Shown here piece after piece: positions 24,533 to 36,754 of a DNA stretch of 64,000 nt. Numbering within the stretch: position 1 is the first letter of the stretch; each line of letters starts with the position of its first letter. The DNA comes from Nitrospira sp. (GTDB lineage: Bacteria > Nitrospirota > Nitrospiria > Nitrospirales > Nitrospiraceae). The translations under genes and the position numbers were made by a program. The DNA lies in NCBI GenBank assembly GCA_029194675.1, contig JARFXP010000001.1, positions 984,501 through 1,048,500 on the forward strand, read 5' to 3'. The notes below the pieces were generated by a model that saw only the letters and a list, made by a program, of their open reading frames with translations, had not been told where the DNA came from and did no database searches.

Positions 24533-25960
24533 CTACTGCAAATCGCGCATCAGCCGCTGAAATTCCGGGTCGCGATAAATCAGTTTCGTCGCGGCGGAGA
24601 GCAGACGTTCGATCTGTTCGTCGGTCAGGTACAGCGTCGTGGGAATTTTCATGAGAGACTGCTGTTCCTCCGCGTCGGCCACGGCTCCCAGACTCACATC
24701 GATGAAGTACACATCCGCATCTTCCGTAAACAGGCTGTCGTTGTCTTGGGGACTTCCCAGGAGAACCCTGCCCGCCGAGGCAAGCTTACGGGCGCGCAGC
24801 TGTTCCCGCCACTTCTCCACGCCTAGTCGCATGATCAACAGCGTATCCGCTGAGTAGCGATTGATCGGAATGTCCACCAGCGCGTTGAACACCCGTGAGA
24901 TGCTGGGGATGTGATCGCTGCGGTACTCCCTCACGTCGGGACTCGTTTCAGCGTTCACCGCGATGAAGACCAGCTTCTTGACCTTCTTGACCCCGGCGTT
25001 TTTGAGCGCTTGATCCAGCCCTCCCGCCACCGCCGAGCCCTCCAGGACGCCCCTGAGCGCCATATTGTCCGAGAGCCCTCCGTCGAGGAGATGGATCTGG
25101 GGTCGTTTCTCAACATCCAGGTAGGAAAGCAGCTCCTTCGCCCGCTGGCGCTGCCCTGGTCTGGCTGAGTGGGCGGCAGTTTCCAACCAGTCCGGTGGCT
25201 GGTAACCGCAGCCCCCCGCGTAATTCTTGAGCGTGATCGGGCTCAACACCAGGGGCAGCGCCGCCGAGGCGGCCGAGGCATAGGCGATCGGCAGTCGGCT
25301 GAGATCGGAGCACAGCATGTCGAACTGAGGTTGGATGAATTCAAACCGCGACAGAGTGGCCATATCCGACGCATGGATCAGCAAGCCAGGCCTGGTCTTC
25401 TGGTTCACGAGATCGCCGTAGGTCTTGCCGTCATACAGTGCCTCGTCCAGCAATTCGGACATGATATGGATGCGACCGAAGTAGGGGGACCAGAGGCGAA
25501 CCCAGTTACTCGGCGAGCGCATGATGCGGTGTCTCAGCTCGCTCTCCCAGTCCTTCCGCAAGAACCGGTATTCGAAGTCGTGGAAGATGCGCTCTCCGAA
25601 GAGCGAGTAGTAAGCGCCGGTGAAGGTCCCGCCGGACAGCGCAAAGATCACGTCCAGTTCGTCGAGCAACCGCTTGGTCTTCCCTTCCCAGGTAATGGGT
25701 TGCCGGGCCAGGACACGCAAGGCCCCGAACGCGAGCGTGGAGGCTCGCGTGCCGCCCCCGGAAAAAGACGCCACCACGAACAGACTGTCGGAGTTGCCCT
25801 CCTCCGCAGGCGCGAGGTTGGGAAAACGATACCCATAGTGGGGGTCCCACTTGGCCAGCGGCGCGTTCAATGTGGGACGGACGTATTCACAGCCGACGAG
25901 ACCAACGGAGAGAGTTGCGACAAGGAGGAAATGAACGACTCTACGCATCGGGTCCAACAT
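24533..25960 (-). CDS. Patatin-like phospholipase lipoprotein, copy 1
   Basis: This protein of about 475 residues has a signal peptide and lipobox LVGC. The patatin elements are visible: the glycine-rich oxyanion segment SFSGGGTRASTLAFG, the nucleophile elbow ALSGGTFTGAYY (Ser flanked by Gly but with Ala in place of the usual first Gly of GxSxG), and the catalytic Asp in LLDGGLSDN. Patatins hydrolyse acyl chains from phospholipids; a lipid-anchored one would act at the envelope. The start is taken as the ATG at 25960, with another at 25948; neither has a strong ribosome site. It is paired upstream with a small lipoprotein and downstream with SYLF copy 4. A full paralogue is at 60621-62015. 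Confidence 0.88.
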   Translation of the reverse strand: MLDPMRRVVHFLLVATLSVGLVGCEYVRPTLNAPLAKWDPHYGYRFPNLAPAEEGNSDSLFVVASFSGGGTRASTLAFGALRVLARQPITWEGKTKRLLDELDVIFALSGGTFTGAYYSLFGERIFHDFEYRFLRKDWESELRHRIMRSPSNWVRLWSPYFGRIHIMSELLDEALYDGKTYGDLVNQKTRPGLLIHASDMATLSRFEFIQPQFDMLCSDLSRLPIAYASAASAALPLVLSPITLKNYAGGCGYQPPDWLETAAHSARPGQRQRAKELLSYLDVEKRPQIHLLDGGLSDNMALRGVLEGSAVAGGLDQALKNAGVKKVKKLVFIAVNAETSPDVREYRSDHIPSISRVFNALVDIPINRYSADTLLIMRLGVEKWREQLRARKLASAGRVLLGSPQDNDSLFTEDADVYFIDVSLGAVADAEEQQSLMKIPTTLYLTDEQIERLLSAATKLIYRDPEFQRLMRDLQ

Positions 25961-25988
25961 TCTAGGAGAGTGTGCGAGCTGTTGCCGA

Positions 25989-26240
25989 CTACTGCTTGCC
26001 GGTCGCCGCTTTGTACTCGTCCTCTGTGATCTCTCTGACTTCGGAAGACTGGAGCGTAACCGTGCTCCCGCTCTTGTCATCCTTGATCTTGACCGCTCCG
26101 GATCTTCCCTTTTCGCCGACTTTGGTTGTGTAGTACTCCTTCCCGCTTGCCGGATCAGTGACCCGATAGTAGGTCGTGCAGCCGGTCGCGATCATCATGA
26201 GTCCACAGATTGTAACAATCCCTAGACGAAACATCCGCAT
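25989..26240 (-). CDS. Small lipoprotein (83 residues)
   Basis: The protein has a signal peptide and lipobox ATGC. The mature part, TTYYRVTDPASGKEYYTTKV, GEKGRSGAVKIKDDKSGSTV and SSEVREITEDEYKAATGK, looks like a small SH3-like beta barrel. Similar short lipoproteins of this kind occur in many Gram-negative genomes without known function. The ATG at 26240 was chosen because AGGAGG lies 6 bases upstream. It ends 28 bases before the patatin start, so the two genes are likely one operon. Confidence 0.7.
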   Translation of the reverse strand: MRMFRLGIVTICGLMMIATGCTTYYRVTDPASGKEYYTTKVGEKGRSGAVKIKDDKSGSTVTLQSSEVREITEDEYKAATGKQ

Positions 26241-26331
26241 GGTCATCCTCCTGTTGTGAAGTGTTGGTACGGTCATGTCGGGCCTATCTTCATCGGGCCC
26301 GCCATGGATCGTTTCCAGACGCCCCTTCCGC

Positions 26332-27765
26332 TCATTGCAACACCAGCCGCACGGTGCCCTGAGCGATCATCTGGACCTCAACGCCTCCGGTGACGGGATA
26401 GATGCCGGCGGGAAGCAGCTTCGTGAATCTTCCCTCCAGCCTGGCGCCGGGAGCCAGCTCCCGCGTCAGCGCCTCGTTGAGGCGGGTCTGCATGAGCATC
26501 AGGGGCTCGGCAAGATCCACGAAAATTTCCGATTCCATTTTCTCAAGCAACGTGTCGCGCCAGAACCGCTCCGCTCCGCGTACCAGCATATTCTTGGTAT
26601 CCATCGTGAAATCCAGATCCCTGAATTTGATGGATCGACTTGGCTCGTCGAACACCGGAACGCCGGTGGAATAGAGCGTGCCGTTGACCCCGCCCTTCAC
26701 CTTGATCGCCACGATCAATTTGCTGCCGCTACCGTAAAGTTCCACGCCGGTGATCGTGATCGGCTCCCCAAGCGGGGTATCGATGTTCTGGCCGACAAGC
26801 ATGCGCTCGAGCCGGCCGTTGATTTTTGCGTAATCCACAAACACCGGGTACAGCAACCGAGAGCCGCCCATCGTGGCCGGCGCCATCTCCAGCGAGGGAA
26901 GCGGTCGGTCCTGGGAGGGCGGCTTGCGGTCGAGGATCTTGGGTTCCATGATCAGGTTGACCGACGTCTTGATCAGCAAGCCGCCGTCGGAGTCGATCGG
27001 GCCGACCCGCGCGTCGACAGGGTTGAGCGTGAGCCATCGGTTCGACATCAGCTCGACCGGCTCTTGTAGCTTCTTCCAGATGACCGCCGCTCGCTGTTTT
27101 CCGGCGTTGTGCTCGTCGATTTTCCGGTCGATCTTTTCCGCCAGAACCGACAGCCTGGACTGCACCAGGGACTGCAACATCGGGGTGGCGTCGACGTTCA
27201 GTGGTTGGAGCCGGCAGTCGTCGACAAAGGCCGGAGGATCAAAGCTCGTCTGCGGGTTGAGCCGCCAAGCATCCGACCAGCTGACTGCCGTATGAGCAAC
27301 GACCTGGATGCGTTTCGGGGGGTCATCCCCATGCCCGCAGCTCCCCTCTTCCACCCGCTCAGTTCCGGGGCGGCGGGCCCAAATTCTGTATCGGATGTCG
27401 TTGAACGTCAACTCGAGCCGGTCCTGGCGCATTTGATACCGAAACCCACCCCGATGCAGCCGATAGAGGAAGCGAAGATCATCTCTCCCCGGCAACAGGG
27501 CAGCATCGTTCCACCCGTCTTCACGGGCGACGACGGGAGGAAACGTCTGATCCACCAGGAGGGCCAGTTCTTCTGCCGAAAGACTGACCTCCATATTGAC
27601 CACTGAGCGCGCCAGGGAGGGAGGCGAAGGAGGCGGCAACAGTTTCTCGTTCGGTTTCGGAATGCTCACGCTGGAGCCGCCCCACGCGTTCGAGGTGCCG
27701 ATCAAGAAGATCAGTCCTGCCGCTCGCAGAGCCAGACCGAGGCGATTGGGTAAACCATTGGCCAT
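26332..27765 (-). CDS. DUF4403-family exported protein
   Basis: This protein of about 477 residues has a signal peptide (LGLALRAAGLIFLIGTSNAW). The rest follows the DUF4403 pattern: an N-terminal SVVNMEVSLSAEELALLVDQ, a long beta-rich body, and a late FRDLDFTMDTKNMLVRGAER with a final amphipathic helix pair ending in PVTGGVEVQMIAQGTVRLVL. The family is thought to belong to the tubular lipid-binding (TULIP/BPI-like) fold, suggesting lipid carriage between membranes. I chose the ATG at 27765 for its signal peptide; a TTG at 27822 would add 19 residues. It lies upstream of the small lipoprotein, patatin and SYLF genes on the same strand, which fits a lipid-handling group. Confidence 0.8.
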   Translation of the reverse strand: MANGLPNRLGLALRAAGLIFLIGTSNAWGGSSVSIPKPNEKLLPPPSPPSLARSVVNMEVSLSAEELALLVDQTFPPVVAREDGWNDAALLPGRDDLRFLYRLHRGGFRYQMRQDRLELTFNDIRYRIWARRPGTERVEEGSCGHGDDPPKRIQVVAHTAVSWSDAWRLNPQTSFDPPAFVDDCRLQPLNVDATPMLQSLVQSRLSVLAEKIDRKIDEHNAGKQRAAVIWKKLQEPVELMSNRWLTLNPVDARVGPIDSDGGLLIKTSVNLIMEPKILDRKPPSQDRPLPSLEMAPATMGGSRLLYPVFVDYAKINGRLERMLVGQNIDTPLGEPITITGVELYGSGSKLIVAIKVKGGVNGTLYSTGVPVFDEPSRSIKFRDLDFTMDTKNMLVRGAERFWRDTLLEKMESEIFVDLAEPLMLMQTRLNEALTRELAPGARLEGRFTKLLPAGIYPVTGGVEVQMIAQGTVRLVLQ

Positions 27766-27959
27766 ATGCTGGAACACCGGATGGGGCGGCAGGACTCTAT
27801 CTGAGAACAGCTGGATTTTCAAGGCTGCTTCGGCGTGGTTGCCGGCTACGGCATGGCAAGCGACGGAGGGTGACGGTCTCCAGTTTTACCTTGAAAAATC
27901 TCGGGATGCCCGGTTAGAGTCGCTCTTCATTCGTGTGTAGGAATCGTTCGAGGAGGCCT

Positions 27960-28862
27960 ATGGTTACAAGCAATTTGTTCGAGGGTCCCGTTCTCCAACG
28001 CATTGTTCATCCGTCCGACTTCTCTGAAGCCGGCCAGGCGGCGTTTACCCACGCGCTGGTCGCCGCGCTGACCGCCAAGGCCACGCTGACCGTCCTGCAT
28101 GTGTCGGGCCGTCGAGACAATTCGTGGACAGACTTTCCCGGAGTCCGAGAGACCCTGGAGCGTTGGGGCCTGCTCCCGAAGAACAGCGAGCGAGCGGATG
28201 TGTCGAAACTGGGGATCAAGGTCCAAAAGGTGCAGATGATTCACAGCGACCCGGTCGAATCCGTCGCGGCCTATCTCGATCAGCACGGCACGGATCTCGT
28301 CGTGCTGGCGACCGACCAGAGCAAAAGCGGGGTCCAGTGGTTCAACAGATCCATCGCGACCGGCGTCGCCCGCAAGTCGCGGGTGATGACGCTCTTTATT
28401 CCGAAGGGTGTGGAAGGTTTTGTGTCCCTCAATGACGGATCGATCTCCCTGAAGAACATCCTGATTCCCGTGGCGCCGGTTCCCTCCGCGCAGCCGGCCG
28501 TTCAGGCGGTCGCTAGGATAGTTTCCAGGCTCCACTGCGAGTCCGGCCTGTTTACCCTCCTGCACGTCGGTGAGGAAGGGGCCATGCCGGAGTTGACTTG
28601 CCCGGAGGTTGACGGGTGGCGCTGGAACCGAATGACCAAGAGCGGCGAGGTGATTGAGGCCATCCATCAGGCTGCGGGGGAGACGGATGCGGACCTCATC
28701 GTGATGACCACGGACGGACGCAACGGGTTTCTCGATGCGCTGCGCGGAAGTCACAGCGAGCGGGTGTTACGGGAGTCTCGCTGTCCCGTTCTCGCGATTC
28801 CGGCGGGCGGGTTCATGGCCGAGGTCCTAGTTCATGGCCGTGGTCCTGTAGGTTCGGTCTGA
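27960..28862 (+). CDS. Tandem-domain universal stress protein (UspA family)
   Basis: This 300-residue cytosolic protein has two Usp domains. The first starts QRIVHPSDFSEAGQAAFTHA and includes VESVAAYLDQHGTDLVVLAT. The second begins LKNILIPVAPVPSAQPAVQA and ends with the ATP-binding motif GRNGFLDALRGSHSERVL (G-x2-G-x9-G-S) and CPVLAIPAGG. Two-domain Usps bind ATP and help cells survive stress. The ATG at 27960 has GAGGAGG 4 bases upstream. The last codons lie in a 19-base tandem repeat, so the C-terminal tail may be a recent extension. It is divergent from DUF4403. Confidence 0.9.
   Translation: MVTSNLFEGPVLQRIVHPSDFSEAGQAAFTHALVAALTAKATLTVLHVSGRRDNSWTDFPGVRETLERWGLLPKNSERADVSKLGIKVQKVQMIHSDPVESVAAYLDQHGTDLVVLATDQSKSGVQWFNRSIATGVARKSRVMTLFIPKGVEGFVSLNDGSISLKNILIPVAPVPSAQPAVQAVARIVSRLHCESGLFTLLHVGEEGAMPELTCPEVDGWRWNRMTKSGEVIEAIHQAAGETDADLIVMTTDGRNGFLDALRGSHSERVLRESRCPVLAIPAGGFMAEVLVHGRGPVGSV
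28811..28848. repeat. 19-base tandem repeat at the end of the Usp gene
   Basis: gttcatggccgaggtccta (28811-28829) is repeated as gttcatggccgtggtcctg (28830-28848) with two differences. It falls inside the last codons of the universal stress protein gene. Confidence 0.8.
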
Positions 28863-29112
28863 CATCCGCTCGGCTGGTACGAACATGAAATCATGTAAGT
28901 CTGTTTTTCTACGTTGACCAGGCTCTCGCACATTCAGTATAAGTGTTCTGTTGGCTCTTCCATCAGGCCGGGACCGACCGTGATGTCCGATTTCGGCGGG
29001 ATGGTGTTGCGTACCATCATCCCGATGTTAGGTAGCCGACCGGTTTAGAGATTCCTGTCAGGAGTCCTTCCGTGTCATTCCCAATAACCCATACTTGAAA
29101 GGAGAGTTTCGC

Positions 29113-29586
29113 ATGCGAGTAGTCACCTCGATCGTGCTCACCCTTGCCGTTTTCATTGCCGCGCCGGCGTTTGCGCAGAGCGCAGCCGACACCAACATGG
29201 AAATCCTGATGGAGAAGCTGAAGGCGGACAAAAAGTTGCTCGTCGCTTCGAACATGGATCTCTCCGAAGCGGAAGAGAAAGCCTTCTGGCCTCTGTACGA
29301 CCAATACCAGAAGGACCTCGACAAGCTCAATCACACCCTGGGGAAGACGATCAAAGAGTATGCGGATGCCTTCAACAAGGGTCCGGTCGAGAACAATACG
29401 GCGAAGAAACTCTTGAACGAGGCCCTGACGGTCCAGGAATCCGAGGTGAAACTGAGGCGCACCTATGCCAACAAGGTCAGCAAGGTGCTCTCCTGGTCCA
29501 AGGCGGCACGCTACATTCAGATTGAGACCAAGGTTCGGTCGATCGTGAACATGGAGTTGGCCAAAGCCATTCCGTTGACCTACTAG
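29113..29586 (+). CDS. Exported helical CpxP/Spy-like protein, copy 1
   Basis: This 157-residue protein has a signal peptide ending PAFAQ. The mature part is all helical and highly charged: EILMEKLKADKKLLVASNMD, LSEAEEKAFWPLYDQYQKDL and ARYIQIETKVRSIVNMELAK, ending IPLTY. The repeated segment L..AE.KAFWPLYD.Y is shared by two genes at 56995-58093. The overall plan (periplasmic, helical, 150-160 residues) recalls CpxP/Spy chaperones, but no LTxxQ motif is present, so the link is tentative. The ATG at 29113 has AAAGGAGAG upstream. It stands between the Usp and MscS genes. Confidence 0.8.
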   Translation: MRVVTSIVLTLAVFIAAPAFAQSAADTNMEILMEKLKADKKLLVASNMDLSEAEEKAFWPLYDQYQKDLDKLNHTLGKTIKEYADAFNKGPVENNTAKKLLNEALTVQESEVKLRRTYANKVSKVLSWSKAARYIQIETKVRSIVNMELAKAIPLTY

Positions 29587-29631
29587 CCTAACGGACGGCG
29601 TCATGCCTGTCCGAATCGCATGAGATGGAGA

Positions 29632-29662
29632 GAGCCGGGCGCAGGCAGATTGCGCCCGGCTC
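29632..29662 (+). terminator. Hairpin after the CpxP-like gene
   Basis: A perfect 12-base stem, gagccgggcgca (29632-29643) and tgcgcccggctc (29651-29662), with a 7-base loop lies 45 bases after the stop at 29586. There is no T-run; it may be a terminator or a 3' stabilising stem. Confidence 0.55.
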
Positions 29663-29856
29663 CGTGCCGGTTGAATTCTAGTCCTTACTAGTCCTTAACA
29701 GACCTTCGTTCGAACCGCCGCGATGGACATGTATGCAGCCTCACATTCGGTCCATGCTCGGCGGTCAGTATCACGGTTTGCTGTTCGGCGCGCTGGAACC
29801 TCGGCAAACGCTCGGCAGGCCGCTCCTGGTACGGCTCACGCCAGGAGGTCACACCC

Positions 29857-31662
29857 ATGCTCCTAGCTGAAAAATCGAGCGGTGCCATCCTCTTGTTCGC
29901 GCTTGTCTGCTTCGTCGGATGGACTGACAACACTGTCGCTGAAACGGCCCAGTCCGAGCCTACGGTCAAAAAAGCGTTGCAAAGCCGGGCACAGGTTGTT
30001 GGACCGGCCGCGGAGATTGCCGGCGCGCCGGAAGATGAGTTGAGCCGCGGCACACCGCGCACGAGCTTTGTAGGATTCCTCCAGGCGACGAGAAACCGCG
30101 ATTTCGAACGGGCAGCCCAGTATCTCGATCTCCCATCCGAGATGCAATCGGACGGACCTGCATTGGCTCGGCAACTTAGGATGGTGTTGGGACGAGAGCT
30201 GTTTCCGGATCTCGAAGCGCTCAGTGTGAATCCCACGGGCGATCCGAGCGACGGATTGGCGGAAGGGCGGGACCGTATCGGGCGGATTACCGGTGAAACC
30301 AAAATTTATGACCTCTTCCTGGAGCGGGTCATTCGTGAAGACGGGGTCTACATCTGGAAAGTGGCCTCTGCGACCGTGGCCCAAATTCCAAAGCTCCATG
30401 CAGAGTTCGGATATGGGCGGCTGGAGACGATCCTGCCTCCGTGGTTCTTCGATTACCGGATCTTAGGAATCGAAATTCTGTGGTGGGTGGCGTGGGTGAT
30501 CATCAGCGCCGCCGCCTTTCCGGTCGCGATGCTGTTCGCGACCGCGGTGCTGCGGCTGCTGCGCCGGTTTCGTCCCGATGCGCCTCCCGAGCTGGAACAG
30601 TTTTTCACGGGACCGATTCGTTTGTTGTTGTGGGTGCTGTTGGTCCGCTCCCTGATGCAGACACTCCACACGTCGGTCGTCCTCAAGGCGCTCGCGGAAG
30701 CGAAGACGGTGCTCGTCGTGGCGTTGGCCTGGATGGTCCTGCGGGCGCTGGATCTCGCGGCGCAGCGAATCGCCGACCGGCTTCAGACTGCCGGGCTGGG
30801 CGGCGCGAAGCTGTTTCTCCGTCCGATCAGCAGACTGGCGAAACTCACGACGCTGGTCGGAGCGTTGCTGCTCTGGCTTGAGAACCTCGGGTATGAAGTC
30901 ACCACGCTGCTGGCAGGGCTCAGCATCAGCGGAGTGGCCGTCGCGCTGGCCTCCCAGAAAACGCTGGAAAACGTCTTCGGCGCCGTTACGCTCTATACAG
31001 CCCAGCCGGTCCGCGTGGGAGATTTCTGCCGGTTCGGCGACCAGCTCGGGACGGTCGAGGAGATCGGTCTGCGGGCCACGCTGATCCGTACGCTGGATCG
31101 CAGCCTCATCAGCGTGCCCAACGCCGAATTCGCCTACATGCATCTGACCAATCTTTCTCGGCGAGACCGCTTCTGGTACCATCCCCGTCTCAAGCTCCGG
31201 CCGGAAACCACGCCGGACCAAATCCGGTTCCTGTTGGTGGAGGCCAGGAAGATGCTCTATGCCCATCCCAAGGTGCTTCCGGAGCCGCTTTGGGTAAGAT
31301 TCACGGAATTCGGTGATGCCTCTCTGAATCTCGACGTATTTGCCTACATAGGAGTCACCGATTACAGTGAATCGCTGGAAGTGGCCGAGGATCTCAATTT
31401 ACGGATCATGGACCTCGTCGCGGAGGCCGGGACGGAACTGGCGCTCCCGTCGCAAATTCAGTACGAACTTCCAGGCCGGCCGATGGACGAGAGTCGCATA
31501 CGAAATGCCGAGACCAAGGTCAAGGAATGGCGGGCTCAGCAGTCGCTGTATCTGCCGAATTTTCCAACCGACAAGATCACGGAGTTGAAGGGCACATTAC
31601 AGTATCCTCCGGCCGGATCGCCGGAAGCGGTGACACAGCGTAACGGTGTATCGCAACCCTAA
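29857..31662 (+). CDS. MscS-family mechanosensitive channel with periplasmic head, copy 2
   Basis: This 601-residue protein has a signal peptide, a periplasmic N-terminal domain of about 170 residues (RTSFVGFLQATRNRDFERAA) and membrane segments near residues 205-230, 245-265, 285-305 and 330-350. The MscS core follows: GLSISGVAVALASQKTLENV, FGAVTLYTAQPVRVGDFCRF, GTVEEIGLRATLIRTLDRSL, SVPNAEFAYMHLTNLSRRDR. It ends with an alpha/beta domain. Such channels release solutes when membrane tension rises; the ALASQ pore helix is intact. The ATG at 29857 has AGGAGG 8 bases upstream. It lies 27 bases before a SYLF gene, probably an operon. It is close in plan to the copy at 58457-60289. Confidence 0.92.
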   Translation: MLLAEKSSGAILLFALVCFVGWTDNTVAETAQSEPTVKKALQSRAQVVGPAAEIAGAPEDELSRGTPRTSFVGFLQATRNRDFERAAQYLDLPSEMQSDGPALARQLRMVLGRELFPDLEALSVNPTGDPSDGLAEGRDRIGRITGETKIYDLFLERVIREDGVYIWKVASATVAQIPKLHAEFGYGRLETILPPWFFDYRILGIEILWWVAWVIISAAAFPVAMLFATAVLRLLRRFRPDAPPELEQFFTGPIRLLLWVLLVRSLMQTLHTSVVLKALAEAKTVLVVALAWMVLRALDLAAQRIADRLQTAGLGGAKLFLRPISRLAKLTTLVGALLLWLENLGYEVTTLLAGLSISGVAVALASQKTLENVFGAVTLYTAQPVRVGDFCRFGDQLGTVEEIGLRATLIRTLDRSLISVPNAEFAYMHLTNLSRRDRFWYHPRLKLRPETTPDQIRFLLVEARKMLYAHPKVLPEPLWVRFTEFGDASLNLDVFAYIGVTDYSESLEVAEDLNLRIMDLVAEAGTELALPSQIQYELPGRPMDESRIRNAETKVKEWRAQQSLYLPNFPTDKITELKGTLQYPPAGSPEAVTQRNGVSQP

Positions 31663-31689
31663 CACACAACCCTAACAGAGGAGGTTTCC

Positions 31690-32406
31690 ATGTCTGCTTC
31701 AATCCACAACCATCTGAGGAGTCGAACGGGAGGAACGTTGGTAGCAGCAGTCCTGACCGTCTTCGTTTCGCTCCTCCCCGTCACCGCTCGCTCTGAGGAT
31801 TTCACCCAGCAACAACAGCTCGTGGACCGGGCAAAGATGACGTTGGAGGCGTTCACGGCCGAGGCAGGGCTGAAAGGATCGATCAAACAACTCGGCGAAG
31901 ATGCCAAAGGGCTGTTCATCATCCCGCAGTTCATGCGCGGCGCCTTCATGTTCGGCGGCGCGGGCGGCAGCGGCGTCCTGATCGCGCGAGATGAGAAAAC
32001 CGGGCACTGGTCCGATCCGCTCTTCTACAACATCGGATCGGCGAGCTTTGGCCTGCAGGTCGGAGCCGATGTTTCCGAAATGGTCTTGGTGGTAAGGACG
32101 AAGAAAGGGCTGGAGCAGTTCTACACCAACGACTTCAAGCTGGGGGCCAATGTCGGCGTGGCCGTCGGTCCGGTCGGCGCCGGCACATCGGCGAAAGGTA
32201 TTACGGCTGATATCGTGGCCTATGCGAAAAAGAAAGGGGCCTTTGCCGGGATTGCCCTGGATGGATCGATGGTGACCATCTCCAACGACAGCAATAAGGC
32301 CTACTACGGCAAAGACGTGCGGCCGACGGACGTCATTGTGACGAAAGAAGTCGGCAATCCCAAATCGATCGAGCTTCGAGAGGCGGCGGAGAAGTTACTG
32401 AAGTAG
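31690..32406 (+). CDS. SYLF (YSC84) domain lipid-binding protein, copy 5
   Basis: This 238-residue exported protein has a signal peptide (ending TARSED). Its SYLF core has FGGAGGSGVLIARDEKTGHW and FYNIGSASFGLQVGADVSEM. It is close to copies 1 and 2 (shared KGITAD..AYAKKKGAF, YYGK.VRPTD), but its frame and upstream region differ. The ATG at 31690 has GAGGAGG 6 bases upstream. It is coupled to the MscS gene upstream (27-base gap) and followed by the glycosidase genes. A SYLF protein directly behind an MscS channel suggests shared control by membrane stress. Confidence 0.92.
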   Translation: MSASIHNHLRSRTGGTLVAAVLTVFVSLLPVTARSEDFTQQQQLVDRAKMTLEAFTAEAGLKGSIKQLGEDAKGLFIIPQFMRGAFMFGGAGGSGVLIARDEKTGHWSDPLFYNIGSASFGLQVGADVSEMVLVVRTKKGLEQFYTNDFKLGANVGVAVGPVGAGTSAKGITADIVAYAKKKGAFAGIALDGSMVTISNDSNKAYYGKDVRPTDVIVTKEVGNPKSIELREAAEKLLK

Positions 32407-32446
32407 AAATAGCGGATCATTGGTATCACAGGGCGTGAGGAGACGT

Positions 32447-35275
<2,829 letters not shown>

Positions 35276-35284
35276 GGTGTCGAC

Positions 35285-36754
35285 ATGAAACCATGGCCGA
35301 AATACCCGACGATCTATGAGATCAACACCTCGGTCTGGTTACATGAACTGAGCGGGCGGTACCGGAAGCAGGTGACGCTCGGCACGGTGCCCGATAAGGA
35401 ATGGGACGCGATCGCCTCATACGGGTTCGACGCCGTCTGGCTCATGGGTGTGTGGGAGCGCAGCCCTGCCGGCCTCGCGATTTCAATGAAGAATGAAGGC
35501 CTCCTGGCTGATTTCCGACAAGCGCTCCCTGATTTTAGTCCGGAGGACAACGTCGGCTCCCCCTATTGCGTGCGTCGCTATGTGGTGGACGAGCAGCTGG
35601 GAGGGCCCGAGGGACTGGCACGTGCGCGAAAGCAGTTGGCCGCCCGCGACATGAAGCTGATGTTGGACTTCGTTCCCAATCACGTCGCGCCTGATCATCC
35701 CTGGGTGACGGAGCATCCCGAATACTTCATTCAGGGCAGCGCAGAGGATCTGGCGCAAAAGCCGGCGGACTTTATCCGTGCCGGCGACAAGGTGTTGGCT
35801 TGCGGCCGCGATCCCTACTTTCCTCCCTGGCAGGACGTTCTCCAACTGAATGCGTTCAACGCCGGATTGCGACGGGCGGTGATTGAGACCGTGACTTCCG
35901 TCGCAGACCAATGCGACGGCATGCGCTGCGATATGGCGATGCTGCTCATCAATGACATCTTCGAGCGGACGTGGGGCTCGAGGGCGGGAACCAGACCTCG
36001 AATGGACTACTGGCCTGAAATAATCCCCGGGGTCAGGAAGCGACATCCGAACGTGCTGTTCATGGCCGAGGCTTACTGGGATCTGGAGTGGGAGCTACAA
36101 CAGCAGGGGTTCGACTACTGCTACGACAAGCGGCTGTACGATCGCCTGGAACACGATTCGGCTGAGAGCGTGAGGCTCCATCTCTGCGCCGCGCCGGCCT
36201 ATCAGGAGAAGCTGGTGCGGTTCATCGAAAATCATGACGAGCCGAGGGCTGCTGCGACATTTGATCCGGCGAAGGCCCGCACCGCAGCGGTGACAACCTT
36301 CACCCTGCTGGGCGCCAGGCTGTTTCACGAGGGACAGTTCGAGGGGCGTCGTGTGAGGCCGCCCGTGTTCTTGCGCCGTCGACCCGATGAACGTTCGGAC
36401 CTTGAGCTGCAACAATTCTACAAGACTCTCCTCAAGTCGCTGCGCGAGAGAGATTTTAAGGAAGGCGAGTGGAGGCTGTGCGAACGGACCGGATGGTCGG
36501 ATAACCAGAGCTTCCTGAATGTAGCGGCCTGGTGCTGGCGGAAGAATGACGCGCGCCATCTTGTCGTGGTCAACCTCTCCGATAAACAGTCGCAGGCACA
36601 GGTCCGGCTCCCCTGGGACGATGTCCGCGGGCGGTCCTGGACGCTCACCGACGCGTTCACCGGCCAGGTCTACGAGCGCGACGGGACGCAGATGCGGGAT
36701 GCCGGTCTCTATGTGGACCTCGGTCCTTGGGGGTATCACCTCTTGAAATTCTAA
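35285..36754 (+). CDS. GH13 alpha-amylase-family protein
   Basis: This 489-residue cytosolic protein carries a (beta/alpha)8-barrel: DFVPNHVAPDHPW (conserved region I, residues 128-140), MRCDMAMLL with the nucleophile Asp216, LFMAEAYWD with the acid/base Glu262, and FIENHDEPR with Asn316, His317 and Asp318. A C-terminal beta domain follows (LVVVNLSDKQSQAQVRLPWD). The GH13 family acts on alpha-glucosidic bonds (hydrolysis, transfer or trehalose metabolism); I cannot fix the reaction. The gene starts 10 bases after the MGH1-like gene stop, with GAGGTG in the gap, so the two form an operon for alpha-glucan or alpha-glucoside use. Confidence 0.9.
   Translation: MKPWPKYPTIYEINTSVWLHELSGRYRKQVTLGTVPDKEWDAIASYGFDAVWLMGVWERSPAGLAISMKNEGLLADFRQALPDFSPEDNVGSPYCVRRYVVDEQLGGPEGLARARKQLAARDMKLMLDFVPNHVAPDHPWVTEHPEYFIQGSAEDLAQKPADFIRAGDKVLACGRDPYFPPWQDVLQLNAFNAGLRRAVIETVTSVADQCDGMRCDMAMLLINDIFERTWGSRAGTRPRMDYWPEIIPGVRKRHPNVLFMAEAYWDLEWELQQQGFDYCYDKRLYDRLEHDSAESVRLHLCAAPAYQEKLVRFIENHDEPRAAATFDPAKARTAAVTTFTLLGARLFHEGQFEGRRVRPPVFLRRRPDERSDLELQQFYKTLLKSLRERDFKEGEWRLCERTGWSDNQSFLNVAAWCWRKNDARHLVVVNLSDKQSQAQVRLPWDDVRGRSWTLTDAFTGQVYERDGTQMRDAGLYVDLGPWGYHLLKF

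Noticed and set aside
29095..29330. CpxP identity of the helical proteins
   Set aside because: The LTxxQ motif of CpxP/Spy is absent, so I use the name only as a loose comparison.
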